Shown piece by piece: positions 1-9,312 of a DNA stretch of 64,000 nt (the first letter of the stretch is position 1; each line of letters starts with the position of its first letter). The notes beneath the pieces are model-generated. The model worked only from the letters and a program-made list of their open reading frames with translations, searched no databases and was not told the origin of the DNA. The stretch lies in NCBI GenBank assembly GCA_958496175.1, contig OY292279.1, forward strand, positions 19,592,001 to 19,656,000, in the 5' to 3' direction. The position numbers were made by a program, and so were the translations under genes. This DNA comes from Sisyra terminalis (lineage: Eukaryota > Arthropoda > Insecta > Neuroptera > Sisyridae).

Positions 1-641
1 ATCACGTTAGCGTTTGCGACAGGAATTTGCTCATTCCTCGACTTATCAATGTCGCTGACATTGATCAAATCTTTTACGGATTCGTTCAAATTTAACGACT
101 GTCGAGTGTAAAGCGCCAGCTTTCGTTCAATCACCTCTTCTTCAGGAATTGCTGGCTTCGCGAAGGGTGTTGTTGTCATTTTATGAGTGGTCGAACCAGT
201 GTCAAACACAGATTCACTTGATGAAAATGACGCAACTTCCTCCTCATTCAACTCACTTTCGTTCAACTCATCCTCATTCCAAATTACCATTCGCACCCTC
301 AGCTTCAACAGTTTTTCGCTTTTTCCGCCAAATCCTTCACTCGGATTACGCAACTTTTTCGGAATGTTGCGCAACATAATGTCATTTTTTCGGGATGTCA
401 GTACAAGATTCTTGTTTCTGCTAATGTCGAACGTGTGAATGGGATTGTTAAGAAAAAATTTATAAATTATCTCTAGACTTTGATTGGAGTTGTTCGAGTA
501 GAAATTGGAAGTATTTGTCGCATTGTCAATGTAGTCAGACTTTGATGACGTTGATCTGTCGGAAACGCTTTCATCTAAAATACTAGCACCATATGTAAAC
601 CATCCGAACCACAGGAAAGTGAATATTCGAAATTTATTCAT
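1..641 (-). CDS. Secreted acidic/Ser-rich protein of unknown family, N-terminal exon (partial)
   Basis: A reading frame of 213 codons without a stop runs from the ATG at 641-639 off the left edge. It is clearly less AT-rich than its surroundings, as expected for coding DNA. The protein begins with a typical signal peptide (MNKFRIFTFLWFGWFTYG, cleavage probably near residue 20), so it should enter the secretory pathway. After that come a Ser/Asn/Thr-rich stretch with several N-glycosylation sequons, a basic Leu/Arg-rich segment (about residues 75-110, with IPKKLRNPSEGFGGK) and an acidic tract with the repeat DELNESELNEEE near residues 115-130. I recognise no domain. A good splice acceptor (tttttgttttcag, ending at 701) lies upstream, so the exon probably starts at 700 with a short 5' UTR. 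That UTR contains a small uORF (ATG at about 678). The gene diverges from the GMC cluster. The reading frame is solid; the function is unknown. Confidence 0.72.
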   Translation of the reverse strand, partial: MNKFRIFTFLWFGWFTYGASILDESVSDRSTSSKSDYIDNATNTSNFYSNNSNQSLEIIYKFFLNNPIHTFDISRNKNLVLTSRKNDIMLRNIPKKLRNPSEGFGGKSEKLLKLRVRMVIWNEDELNESELNEEEVASFSSSESVFDTGSTTHKMTTTPFAKPAIPEEEVIERKLALYTRQSLNLNESVKDLINVSDIDKSRNEQIPVANANV

Positions 642-700
642 TCCGGAGGCTTAGCAGTTCCTCGAAAATTTCATACAATCCACCATTATGCTGATTTGTC

Positions 701-1048
701 CTGAAAACAAAAAAAAAAAACATACTTTCAACAAATAAAAATTGATATGAGCTCAAATATCAAAGGCCAAATGAATAATATATACATATGAGATTTAAAA
801 GTACACTAACAAATTATGATAAAAAAATTCCTATGAAAATAAGACCTTTATGGAACTTTGTGTTTCGGCTTCGGCCGTAAAAACTATTATCGGTCGGACA
901 CTAGAATTTAAGAAACGATGATCAGTAATAATAGTAGCGTATAAATAAATGAAAATATAAATGTCTAGTTTTAAGCACTTGCAAATAAACAGGTATAGAT
1001 TTAAACTAAAAAATAAATGAGTTAAAAATGTAAATAAGACCAAGTTGT
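701..1048. repeat. Upstream intron or 5' flank of the edge gene, with a possible hAT-like terminus
   Basis: This AT-rich stretch directly precedes the edge gene on its strand. At about 842-901 (minus strand) it reads GTGTCCGACCGATAATAG and then a run rich in CGGCCGAAGCCGAAAC. The same GTGTCCGACCGA start followed by GGTTTCGG repeats occurs on the + strand at 56541, so both look like ends of one dispersed DNA-transposon family. Nothing coding is seen. Confidence 0.3.
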
Positions 1049-3598
1049 GTCTATACTAATATATAAAATTCCTACCTCTGTCTGTACATTTTAATTTTCA
1101 ACCCAATTTTAGGATAAATATTTTTTTTATGATGCCCTTATTCCAAATTTAACATTTTTAGTTTTTTTTTTTTATAACTGAAGAACGCAGCAGTCGAATT
1201 AAATGAAATGTAATATTAAGATACAACACAATTACTTACTTACATAAGGCTATTTACTATTCCTTAAAATAATAAGGGAAGGTATCCCCTGCGTAAAAAC
1301 TGAGGTATGAAAAAAAATACTTTAGACAGGCAAGTTATATATAGTGCAGTTAATTCAATTTGAAGTACAAAAAATCTTTTCTTTGAAATATAAAAAAAAT
1401 TATATGCAAACATATTTTTTTTAAATATATAGCGTATTGGTTTGCATATTTGCTGCCTTAATTCTTTAACTAAAAATGTGGGATCAATTCTTACAAAAAC
1501 CTTTTTTTTGCAAAATTGTTGTTAATAGAGCCCGAGGGTTGCTTAATAAGAAAATATTAACGAAAAAAGTAATATTATAGTAATAAAACTTATAGTAATT
1601 ACGTTCTTAAAGACGTGCATATATAAAATCGTGTATTTATATATCCCCTCTGACTGGTGAAATTCATATAATCGATGTATTCCTTATAAGAAGATGGCAA
1701 CTGATAAGGTTTTTTTTTGGAAATTCCTACCCTAAACGTTTGAAAAGGGATGACTAAGTTTGTATGAGATAACGTGTTAATCAACAATCGAAATTTTTAA
1801 TTCAACATTAAAAGTGCTGTTAAAGAGGAAACATTATAACCACTTAATAAAAAACAAAATTCATCTATATTTTGAAATAAAATATAAATGACTGTTTTTG
1901 TTATATCATTTTAATAACAGAATTTTAAATAACGTCATTTCACTAAATTAATATGCAAGTTTATGTAGTACTTATACCAAAGAAGGGATTTTTAATTTTT
2001 ATTTGTTTTTCAACAATCAACCTTTTTAAGATTAAATTTTGTATACCTGGTATATTAAATAGATTGTAGACCTGGAGCAATTATGTTTTCTGCTGAAAAG
2101 CATTAAGGGAGCAATTTATTGTCATATATTTCATTACCAATAGAAATATAAAATCTTCCATATTAACTTTTCTTCGGTATTCAGAACAATTTGAAAATCA
2201 AATTATTGTTATTGAAAATAAATAAAATATTCGAATTTATTTCCACGCTTTCTACCAATTTCAACGTCTAAATGTGCGAAATTGAATTGCTTTTTAGTAA
2301 TGATAATCAAAATAAAAAAGATTATAATTTTTTTCGATTTAAATTGAAGTTTCAAATATAAGTGCACGTTTGTGTCGATGAAATTTGGAAAGTGTTTTCC
2401 TTATTCAATGCAGACACATAAGAAAGGGTTTTTAAAAACTACCCTAAAAGAGTGAAAAATGGTGGCAAAGATTGTATGGGAAAACGTCTACTAAACAATC
2501 GAAATTTCAAATTTCATAACCCAAGTACCGTTATAGACGAAACGTTTTATTGCTTAAAATAAAACAAAGTTGGTTTATTATTAGAAACAAAACTTAGGGT
2601 CTGCTTAAAAATTTAAACTCCGATAGATATATTTGAAAAGGTTAAGTTGGGTTTAAGTTCTTGATGCATTAAGTTCTATGGCTTACAGATATTGTGAATC
2701 TGAAATACGTATTCACAAATAAATACATTATTAAGCGAGTATCCCCTGAAATTCGGCGAATTAAAAGAAAATACTTACCGGAATTTTTGTGAACTAAAGT
2801 TAGTGGCTTTTATCGATAGAGAAAGAATTAAAATTTCAAAGAGGGGGGAGTGTTTTGAATGTGTAATAAACGATAAGTCATAATGATAAAAGAAATTTAA
2901 AATACTCTTACGCCAAATCGTGTGTGATGAACTCGAGACTTTCCAATATGGTTTAATTATATAGCTAAAATTCAGATATTTTTGTAATAAGTGTATAGTA
3001 ACACAATGGTTATACTTGATTATGGAGGAAGTGGGTGTCGTGCAATTGTACAAATTTCAATTTCGCGGTAGGGTTGTATATTGCAAGAGGGTAATAGTTT
3101 AGGGAAAAAGGTTCCTCCGGGAATCGAAACAGTGAGATGGGATTCCTACTAATATTCAAAAATTGAGACCCTTAACTTCTGTTATTTTGACGCAAGTATT
3201 TTAATAACTTTCGACTTTTTTACTCATAATTAAGACCGACTTTATTGAACTTGGCGATATTTTTTATTTATGTATAGAAGTTTATTGATTTACGTATTAT
3301 TTGGTTCACAGTAGGTATTCCTACCGTTGGTATACGTAATAAACCATACTCTTTTTAGATATTTATAAATATTTTTTGAAAATTAATTGATCATTACATA
3401 TAACTATTTTATTGTAAGCAACATTTTATTAAATGTGTCTTTTTAAAGTTGACAAAATACTGTTTTAAGTATGATTATGTTTTTCGTAAAAGAAATAAAA
3501 AAAATAATAATTTTCATATGGCTCTACAAATAGCAAATCTATAAAGAAAATATAACCAACACCTACGTTACGCAGACGAAGTCGCGGGCATCAACTAG
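1049..3598 (+). mobile_element. Helitron-like non-autonomous region (possible ends)
   Basis: The left boundary reads TCTATACTAATATATAAA, and a near-identical start is at 49661. The right boundary reads GAAGTCGCGGGCATCAACTAGT, a CTAGT end resembling Helitron 3' termini and shared in decayed form by 31960-31993 and, inverted, 49757-49790. Inside are two diverged copies of one block, at about 1705-1870 and 2425-2590, containing ACTACCCTAAAAG and AACAATCGAAATTT. No Rep/helicase coding sequence is visible. That the two ends belong to one 2.5-kb element is an inference; they could be separate insertions. Confidence 0.35.
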
Positions 3599-4812
3599 TA
3601 GTTTCATATATTCAAAATAATAACGTTACAATCATTAGCATTGAAATCATATCCTAGCAAAAAAAGTATAAAATTAATCTTAAATATCAAACGCTCCAAT
3701 TTAAAAAAAAATTAATGAAGCAAAAGGTGATTTGTAGAAATTTTTGATGAAATCATTACAAAAGAAAGACTCAGAAAAATGGTTTGAGAATTTATTTACA
3801 TTTAGTTATTTTTATTTGAGGAAATATTACTGAGGAAAAATGAAACCGTTAATTTCCATTTAATGTTCTTTTTTCAAGAGTAATAAAAATTAAGTGAAGA
3901 AGGATACGATATGAAAGGAATAGTGAATAAAAATTGTCAATTGTCATTGACCTGTTATTCGAAAAAAAATAATAAATCCACTTTAGACTTTTAATCATTT
4001 GTAGGTATGAGGTACTCATTTTAAATTTCCTCATCTCTTGTAACCTTGATTTTTGACTTTGGAGATTTAGGTCACAATTACTCATTCATTTATAATAAAA
4101 TTCCCCAAAATACAAACCATTACTTCATAACATAACAATTTGGTTAGTGATTTCCGCGACGGGTCTGTGTGGGTGATTTAAATTTCTCACGTGCACCAAA
4201 AAAAAAAAAAAAAAAAACGAAATTTTCAAGACCTTCAATTTTTATCGGTACTATTTAAACCGCTACCTTCCAATGCACTTCATTTGCATCGATGCATTTT
4301 TAGATAACCATATTTTATAGTTAATTAGAACATAATACAATTGTAAGTCAAGGTAATTGTTCTCTTTATTTGTATTTTTTTTTTCACGACAATTGATTAT
4401 TTTTTGTAATCATTGAGAAATTATTACTTACTTACAGTAGCAAATGTTACAAATCAATTACTTAATGTGAGGCATAATTTTAAGTACCTGTGATTTACGA
4501 GAGTTTAATTAATATAGATTTTTAATGAATTAACTGTTTTTTTTTTATTTCAAACTTCTTTCGTACCTTCATTGTTCTTCATTTCTTCAGCATTTACTTT
4601 GTAATAAGTGTTCATTTATTTTTAACTTCAACCATTAATTTTATGTGCAAATTTGTCAAAACATAATGATTTGTAGCCAATATTTGTTTCTATTTTTATA
4701 GATGTTTAAAAACCTAATTACATTTTCTAAAGTTTACTTAAGTTTCGTAGACCAGGGATGGTCAAAAACTCGATCGCAAGGCCTATTATGGTAGATCACC
4801 GATCACTTGTAA
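3599..4812. other. AT-rich intergenic DNA, nothing recognised
   Basis: No coding potential, RNA gene or clear repeat boundary was seen. A poly-A run sits at about 4198-4217. Confidence 0.5.
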
Positions 4813-4960
4813 TGCTTTATAACAATTAAGGTCTTTAGCGATTATAGAGGTAATAAAATTCCGTAATCGAGAAATATAAAAAATTCACTCGATACAAGAA
4901 TCGAACCCAACATCTACCAGTTTTGGAGCGGTCATCTTAACCACTCAGCCACCAGTAGGC
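4813..4960 (-). repeat. tRNA-derived SINE, copy 1
   Basis: Read on the minus strand, it starts GCCTACTGGTGGCTGAGTGG (the RNA polymerase III A box region of a Ser/Leu-type tRNA). It continues through CGCTCCAAAACTGGTAGATG and a B box (GGGTTCGATTC), then a family-specific tail with CTCGATTACGG, TCGCTAAAGACC and TTATAAAGC. The other eight copies share this order. Confidence 0.8.
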
Positions 4961-6580
4961 TCTAGAATTTGCTAAGGTCAAAAAATTCTAAAATTCTAAT
5001 ATTTTGACACTAAGATCACTAACAACTTCATCCTCCCAACCCCCATGTCTTGATTAATTTCTTGACACAAAAAACGCCGTGAAAGTGAAACATTGATATA
5101 AAATTATTAGGCATTTTTAAAACAACTTTTTTATATTTTGGAACAAATAGTACAACTTATATATTGAAGTTGTTCAAAAGAAATTAAATTGCATTCTATG
5201 TTCGTACAATTTTAAGTTATAGTGTCAAAAAATCGATTTTAAGGTACCGCATATATGGAATGATACTAATGAAAGTTTTATTTTTTTTTCACATAAATTA
5301 CACAATCTGCATAGGGTTACAATAAGTGCATTTAATGAAAGTTGAGTATGGATATTTGTTTTCAGCATAAGCCTATATCTCAAAAATTTAATGAGGGAAT
5401 TAAAACATAAAAAAATACTTTTGAGTGTAATATTCCTGTACTTTACTAGAATGTATCTTATATAAAAACAGAGTGTATAAACATAGTATGAATTTGACAT
5501 CCCTTCTTCTCTGTTAAACTACACCTTTGACAACAAAACGATCACCACACACTTTTAAAAGTGTGTTGAAAAGTTTATTTTTCCAGGTTTTTTTTTTGTA
5601 CACAGAAATCTTACATTATCATGTTGCTAAATAAATGTTTATCTATTGACAACTCTTGGGAACTTCTGGTTGCAATAGTTAACAAAGATGGATTTAGAAT
5701 ATTTTACAGCTCTTCGACTGATGGATAAGGATTTGATACCATTACCACCCTTAACAGCTCATTGTTTAAAGTTTCTATCAATTTTGGTCGGTACGAGTTG
5801 AAGAGCTTAATGGGTTTATATCTAATGCACCAGGTTAAATAATAAAAATTAGTTTGTTAGCAACTTAGCGTCGCTATCCTTTAAAGTTCAGAAAGCATAC
5901 AATACCGAATTTGAATTCCTCCACCCATTTGTCCAACCATTTTAATTTAAATTTCAGAATAATAAATATTTTTTATCACTTACGAGTTAATAAGTAATTC
6001 TTACCGTACATATTTTAAGTGTGACTTTGAAATAGCTCATAAGCCGATAAATAGCTATTGAATATGGGTTTTAAAACGACATTAGTATCCGGTTTTCATA
6101 ATTCATTGGTATTAAGTAGCAGCAAATAAAACTGCAATTTATATTTTAATAGAACGTACCGTTGCACATTATGTGGTAAGGAAAGACCAATTATATAGCT
6201 TTAACTTATTTCATTGAATTGTGATAAAGGATCTTTCTTCGCCATCTCTAACTACTTATTGGTTGAAAGGTTTGCAAAATTCAAAAAACCACAGGGAAAC
6301 AATCACGTAAGTGATAAAAATATGTAAATATTATTGAGTTTGTATTATTGAGTAAATATTATCGATCTCATATCTGTATACAAACAGAAATATGCCAATC
6401 ATATTTTAGATTTATATCAGAATAACTTCGGCAATACGGCAACTGTTCCAAGAAAATCATTAATTATAGTAGAACTTGCAAAAAAAAAATGAATTTGTAA
6501 CCGTAACAACTAATGATTGATGTTTAATTTTCTAAACAGTAAGAGTATAACAATAGCAAAGTGATACTAAAATGGAATGT
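4961..6580. other. AT-rich intergenic DNA with weak dispersed repeat similarity
   Basis: No gene is seen. About 6000-6150 (ATAAGCCGATAAATAGC, then AAACGACATTAGTATCCGG) resembles 21720-21860 (ATAAGCCAATAAATCAC, then AAACGACATTGCTTTCCGG), so both are probably pieces of one old repeat. Confidence 0.35.
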
Positions 6581-6972
6581 TAATATTAATAAACCATTGA
6601 GAGTTAGAAACAATGAGTACGGTTATGGGTCTTCTGTGACGTCACAGTTCATTTATTGAAATCGAAATAGAAACTGATCATTGAGTGGTTATCATAAAAG
6701 CAATAATTGTTTACACAATTTTTCACCATGAAAACATCTTTATATCCTAAAATTACTTTCAATTTTGTTACTTTGAAATAGAGGTAAATTGCATTAATTG
6801 AATATATAAACGAAAATTATCATTAATCACATCATTACTGCGTTGTTTAATACAACTAAGAAAAGCTATTTTTTCAAACGATCAAACTATAATTGCAATT
6901 TATAGAAAATATAGGAAATACTTTTCCCAAGATTTATAAAATATTGACAAAGCAGAAAAATGAGGAAAATTA

Positions 6973-7514
6973 CACCGGCACACAAAAAAAAAAGTGCTCT
7001 GTACTTTTGCCCGGACCTACATAAATCTACGTATTTTGACCCCCTGAACACGAATCCGGGGTCGGTTTGATCCGTACACCCTCAAAAATTCGAGAAAACT
7101 TTAAAAAACCGAAAAAAATGGTTAAAATCGGCAGTTTTGGGGACATAAACATTTTTTTGAACTTAGCCGAGCATGATTTTCATGCTTTTCAATCCGCTGA
7201 ATACAAATTCGAAGTTTATGTAGACCATAAGCCGTTTTTATTATAAGAAAATTGCCTACTTTGCGAGCCTACCGTCTGTCCCTGAACCGTCTGTACCTGG
7301 GTTAAAGGCGTATATGCCGTCATGGCAGACACAACCATGACGGCATATACGCCTTTAACCCAGGTACCCAGGTTTTCGGTTTTTTAAAGTTTTCTCGAAT
7401 TTTTGAGGGTGTACGGGTCAAACCGACCCCAGATTCGTGTTCAGGGGGTCAAAATACGTAAATTTATGTAGGTCCGGTCAAAAGTACAGAGCATTTTTTA
7501 TTTGTGTGCCGGTG
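6973..7514. mobile_element. PIF/Harbinger-like foldback element with long TIRs
   Basis: The ends are CACCGGCACAC and its inverse GTGTGCCGGTG, flanked on both sides by TTA (6970-6972 and 7515-7517). A 3-bp TTA target duplication is the hallmark of the PIF/Harbinger superfamily. The terminal inverted repeats are about 140 bp long (6973-7117 against 7372-7514) with few mismatches; both contain GACCCCCTGAACACGAATC and AGAAAACTTTAAAAAACCG. The middle is single-copy except for a second, nested hairpin at 7295-7365. No transposase is encoded, so this is a non-autonomous element. Superfamily placement rests on the target duplication only. Confidence 0.8.
7295..7365. repeat. Perfect 31-bp hairpin nested in the foldback element
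   Basis: Arms 7295-7325 and 7335-7365 are exactly complementary around a 9-nt loop (CAGACACAA). The arm contains ACCTGGGTTAAAGGCGTATA. It is GC-richer than its surroundings. If transcribed it would form a pre-miRNA- or siRNA-like stem. Confidence 0.85.
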
Positions 7515-8062
7515 TTATTTTTATTTTTTTAAAAAGCAAGTGTCAGTTTGTATGGATTTATAATAAATTTTTGAGGAAAACTTCATTTTTGAGATCAGTC
7601 AAATAATGATATTATCTGAATATAATAAAATCTGAAATTTAAAGAAAAGTATAGTTAATAATTCCGATAGTTCAAAATGTTAACTAATGCCAAAAGCAAA
7701 GAAAAACCCATTGGACGATAACAATGAAAAATCGGCTCCGAAAAGTAATTAGACTATTATTATAGTGTACGTTGGTACTTAAATGATACGTTCATACTCC
7801 AAATTTGGACTTTCTAAGCCTTTTTATTTTTAAATCAATCGAAAAAAAGACAAATCCGAAAATAATTGTTTTTTCTACAATTAGTAAACCATTTGACCGA
7901 AGTTTGTAAATTTTATGAAAGTATAATAAAGACTATGCTCAGAAAAAATAATATCCTTTAATCACCATTGTAACTATTTGATGCAGATTATTTCTCTACT
8001 TCTCCGCTTATATAACTAATTATCAAGTGATTTCTAAATAGTTAATTAAAATACATTTTCCC

Positions 8063-8242
8063 TTAATGGATAATAATATATGTCTTATGGGACTCAATTT
8101 CTTCTTTATTACGACGCGTTTCAACAGTTTTTGACTGTCATCATCAGGTAATAATTATTTTGTCAATTGTAAACAAATTTCATATAAGTTATTTAAGAAG
8201 AATATTTAATAATTTCATAAGACATATATTATTATCCATTAA
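8063..8242. mobile_element. 180-bp MITE with 27-bp perfect TIRs
   Basis: The ends TTAATGGATAATAATATATG (8063 on) and the exact inverse ending at 8242 are complementary over about 27 bp. The interior includes GACTCAATTTCTTC, also found near the ends of the element at 20444-20582, so the two are related. It carries the hammerhead-like fold described separately at 8106-8154. It has no coding capacity. Confidence 0.8.
8106..8154 (-). ncRNA. Hammerhead-ribozyme-like fold
   Basis: Read on the minus strand: TTATTAC (stem I), CTGATGA (core), one unpaired T, GACAGT-CAAAA-ACTGTT as stem-loop II (last pair G-T), GAA (core), ACGCGT (self-complementary), C (expected cleavage nucleotide), then GTAATAA, which pairs exactly with the first TTATTAC. 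This is the order and spacing of a hammerhead ribozyme (CUGANGA, stem II, GAA, stem III, H17). Stem III has no loop, so it could only form between two copies. The extra unpaired T after the core is unusual. The fold is seen directly; activity is an inference. Confidence 0.45.
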
Positions 8243-8500
8243 TTTATTGTGACTTGGAAATAAATAAAATACTTTTCAATGTTAAACATTTTCCCTTAAA
8301 AATTTATGAAGTACAATTAAATATACCTGGATACACTAATTCAAATATTTTTAATGGTTTCAATCATTTATATTAAATTTGAACGATTTAAACAACCTTA
8401 CTATTTGTGGGATTATGAAGTTTCTGTACTATGACGTCATTTTAATGCCGATCTCGTTTTAAGCATTTTGAATTTAACGATTTTTTTTTTGCATTTTGCA

Positions 8501-9235
8501 ACAAATATGTTTTACTTTTTATCAAGTGCAGTTATAAATGAAGAATTACATTATGTTTTGCTATTAGTTTAGAACATTTGTATTTTAATTATTTTTAAAA
8601 TATGTGCATTAGATCAATTGGTAAAGACATCAAAACCATATCTTTTAAAAATTTAATTGCTTTATTCATAATTTTTTAGATATTTTAATGCTATTCTAGG
8701 CGGAAGCTCAATCATGACAAATCATAAACCATGAAAATCGGTTCATTCATTCTTTAGTTATAAATAGCCTAATCTACACGACTTTGTTTTATGTATAAAG
8801 ATTAAATAAACATCAAAAATTTAAAAAAAAACATATAGAACAAGTAGTTTTAATATTTTTTGAATTTTTTAAGTATCCTCCCAATATTCAATTCAATTAT
8901 GCATATATTCACTTCATATTTAGTTTAATAAAAACATTTTTTGTCTTCAATTTGCTATGCCTTTGTAATGTAGAAAATTTGGAAACATATTTTAACATAT
9001 TGCAGTAATTAAACTATAAAACATATCAAATATTTAAGGAGCTTCATTCAAACATAATAGTCATAACTAATATTGATTTTTTGGTTCTTTCTATATGTGT
9101 AATTATTTTTTGTAGAAATTAGCTTTGTAAATAAGCTATGTACAAGTCCAGAACATTGTAATATAATCAATTCGTTTTGCAAAAATGGCAATAATTTGAA
9201 AATGTTATTAACGTGTATCCATTGATATGTTTTTC
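8501..9235. other. AT-rich upstream region of GMC-A
   Basis: No coding exon or clear repeat was recognised between the old repeat and the GMC-A promoter. Confidence 0.45.
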
Positions 9236-9242
9236 TATATAA
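9236..9242 (+). promoter_or_regulatory. Candidate TATA box of GMC-A
   Basis: TATATAA lies 77 bp upstream of the proposed start codon, similar to the 83 and 93 bp seen in the two paralogues. The surrounding sequence does not share the block conserved between GMC-B and GMC-C, so support is weaker. Confidence 0.4.
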
Positions 9243-9312
9243 TCAACTCACGTAAATTTGATTTTCTCAGAACGACATTGTCGTTTGGTTTTGAAATAGG
9301 AAAGAAAAATCG

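Larger units (their letters stand above)
6590..8500 (+). repeat. Old dispersed repeat interrupted by two younger elements
   Basis: Two blocks, 6640-6830 (GATCATTGAGTGGTTA and a CAATTTTTC/GCCAT-type stretch) and 8365-8490 (GACGTCATTTTAATGCCG, then AAGCATTTTGAATTTAAC), match 60690-60850 and 60865-61015 in the same order and orientation. Here the blocks are separated by the Harbinger-like foldback at 6973-7514 and the small MITE at 8063-8242. This gives a nested insertion history. Confidence 0.55.

Noticed and set aside
149..438. Two + strand frames at the left edge
   Set aside because: They are shadows of the minus-strand secreted-protein exon, which has a start codon, signal peptide and acceptor.
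4198..4217. Poly-A tract as a processed pseudogene tail
   Set aside because: No coding-like sequence precedes it on either strand.
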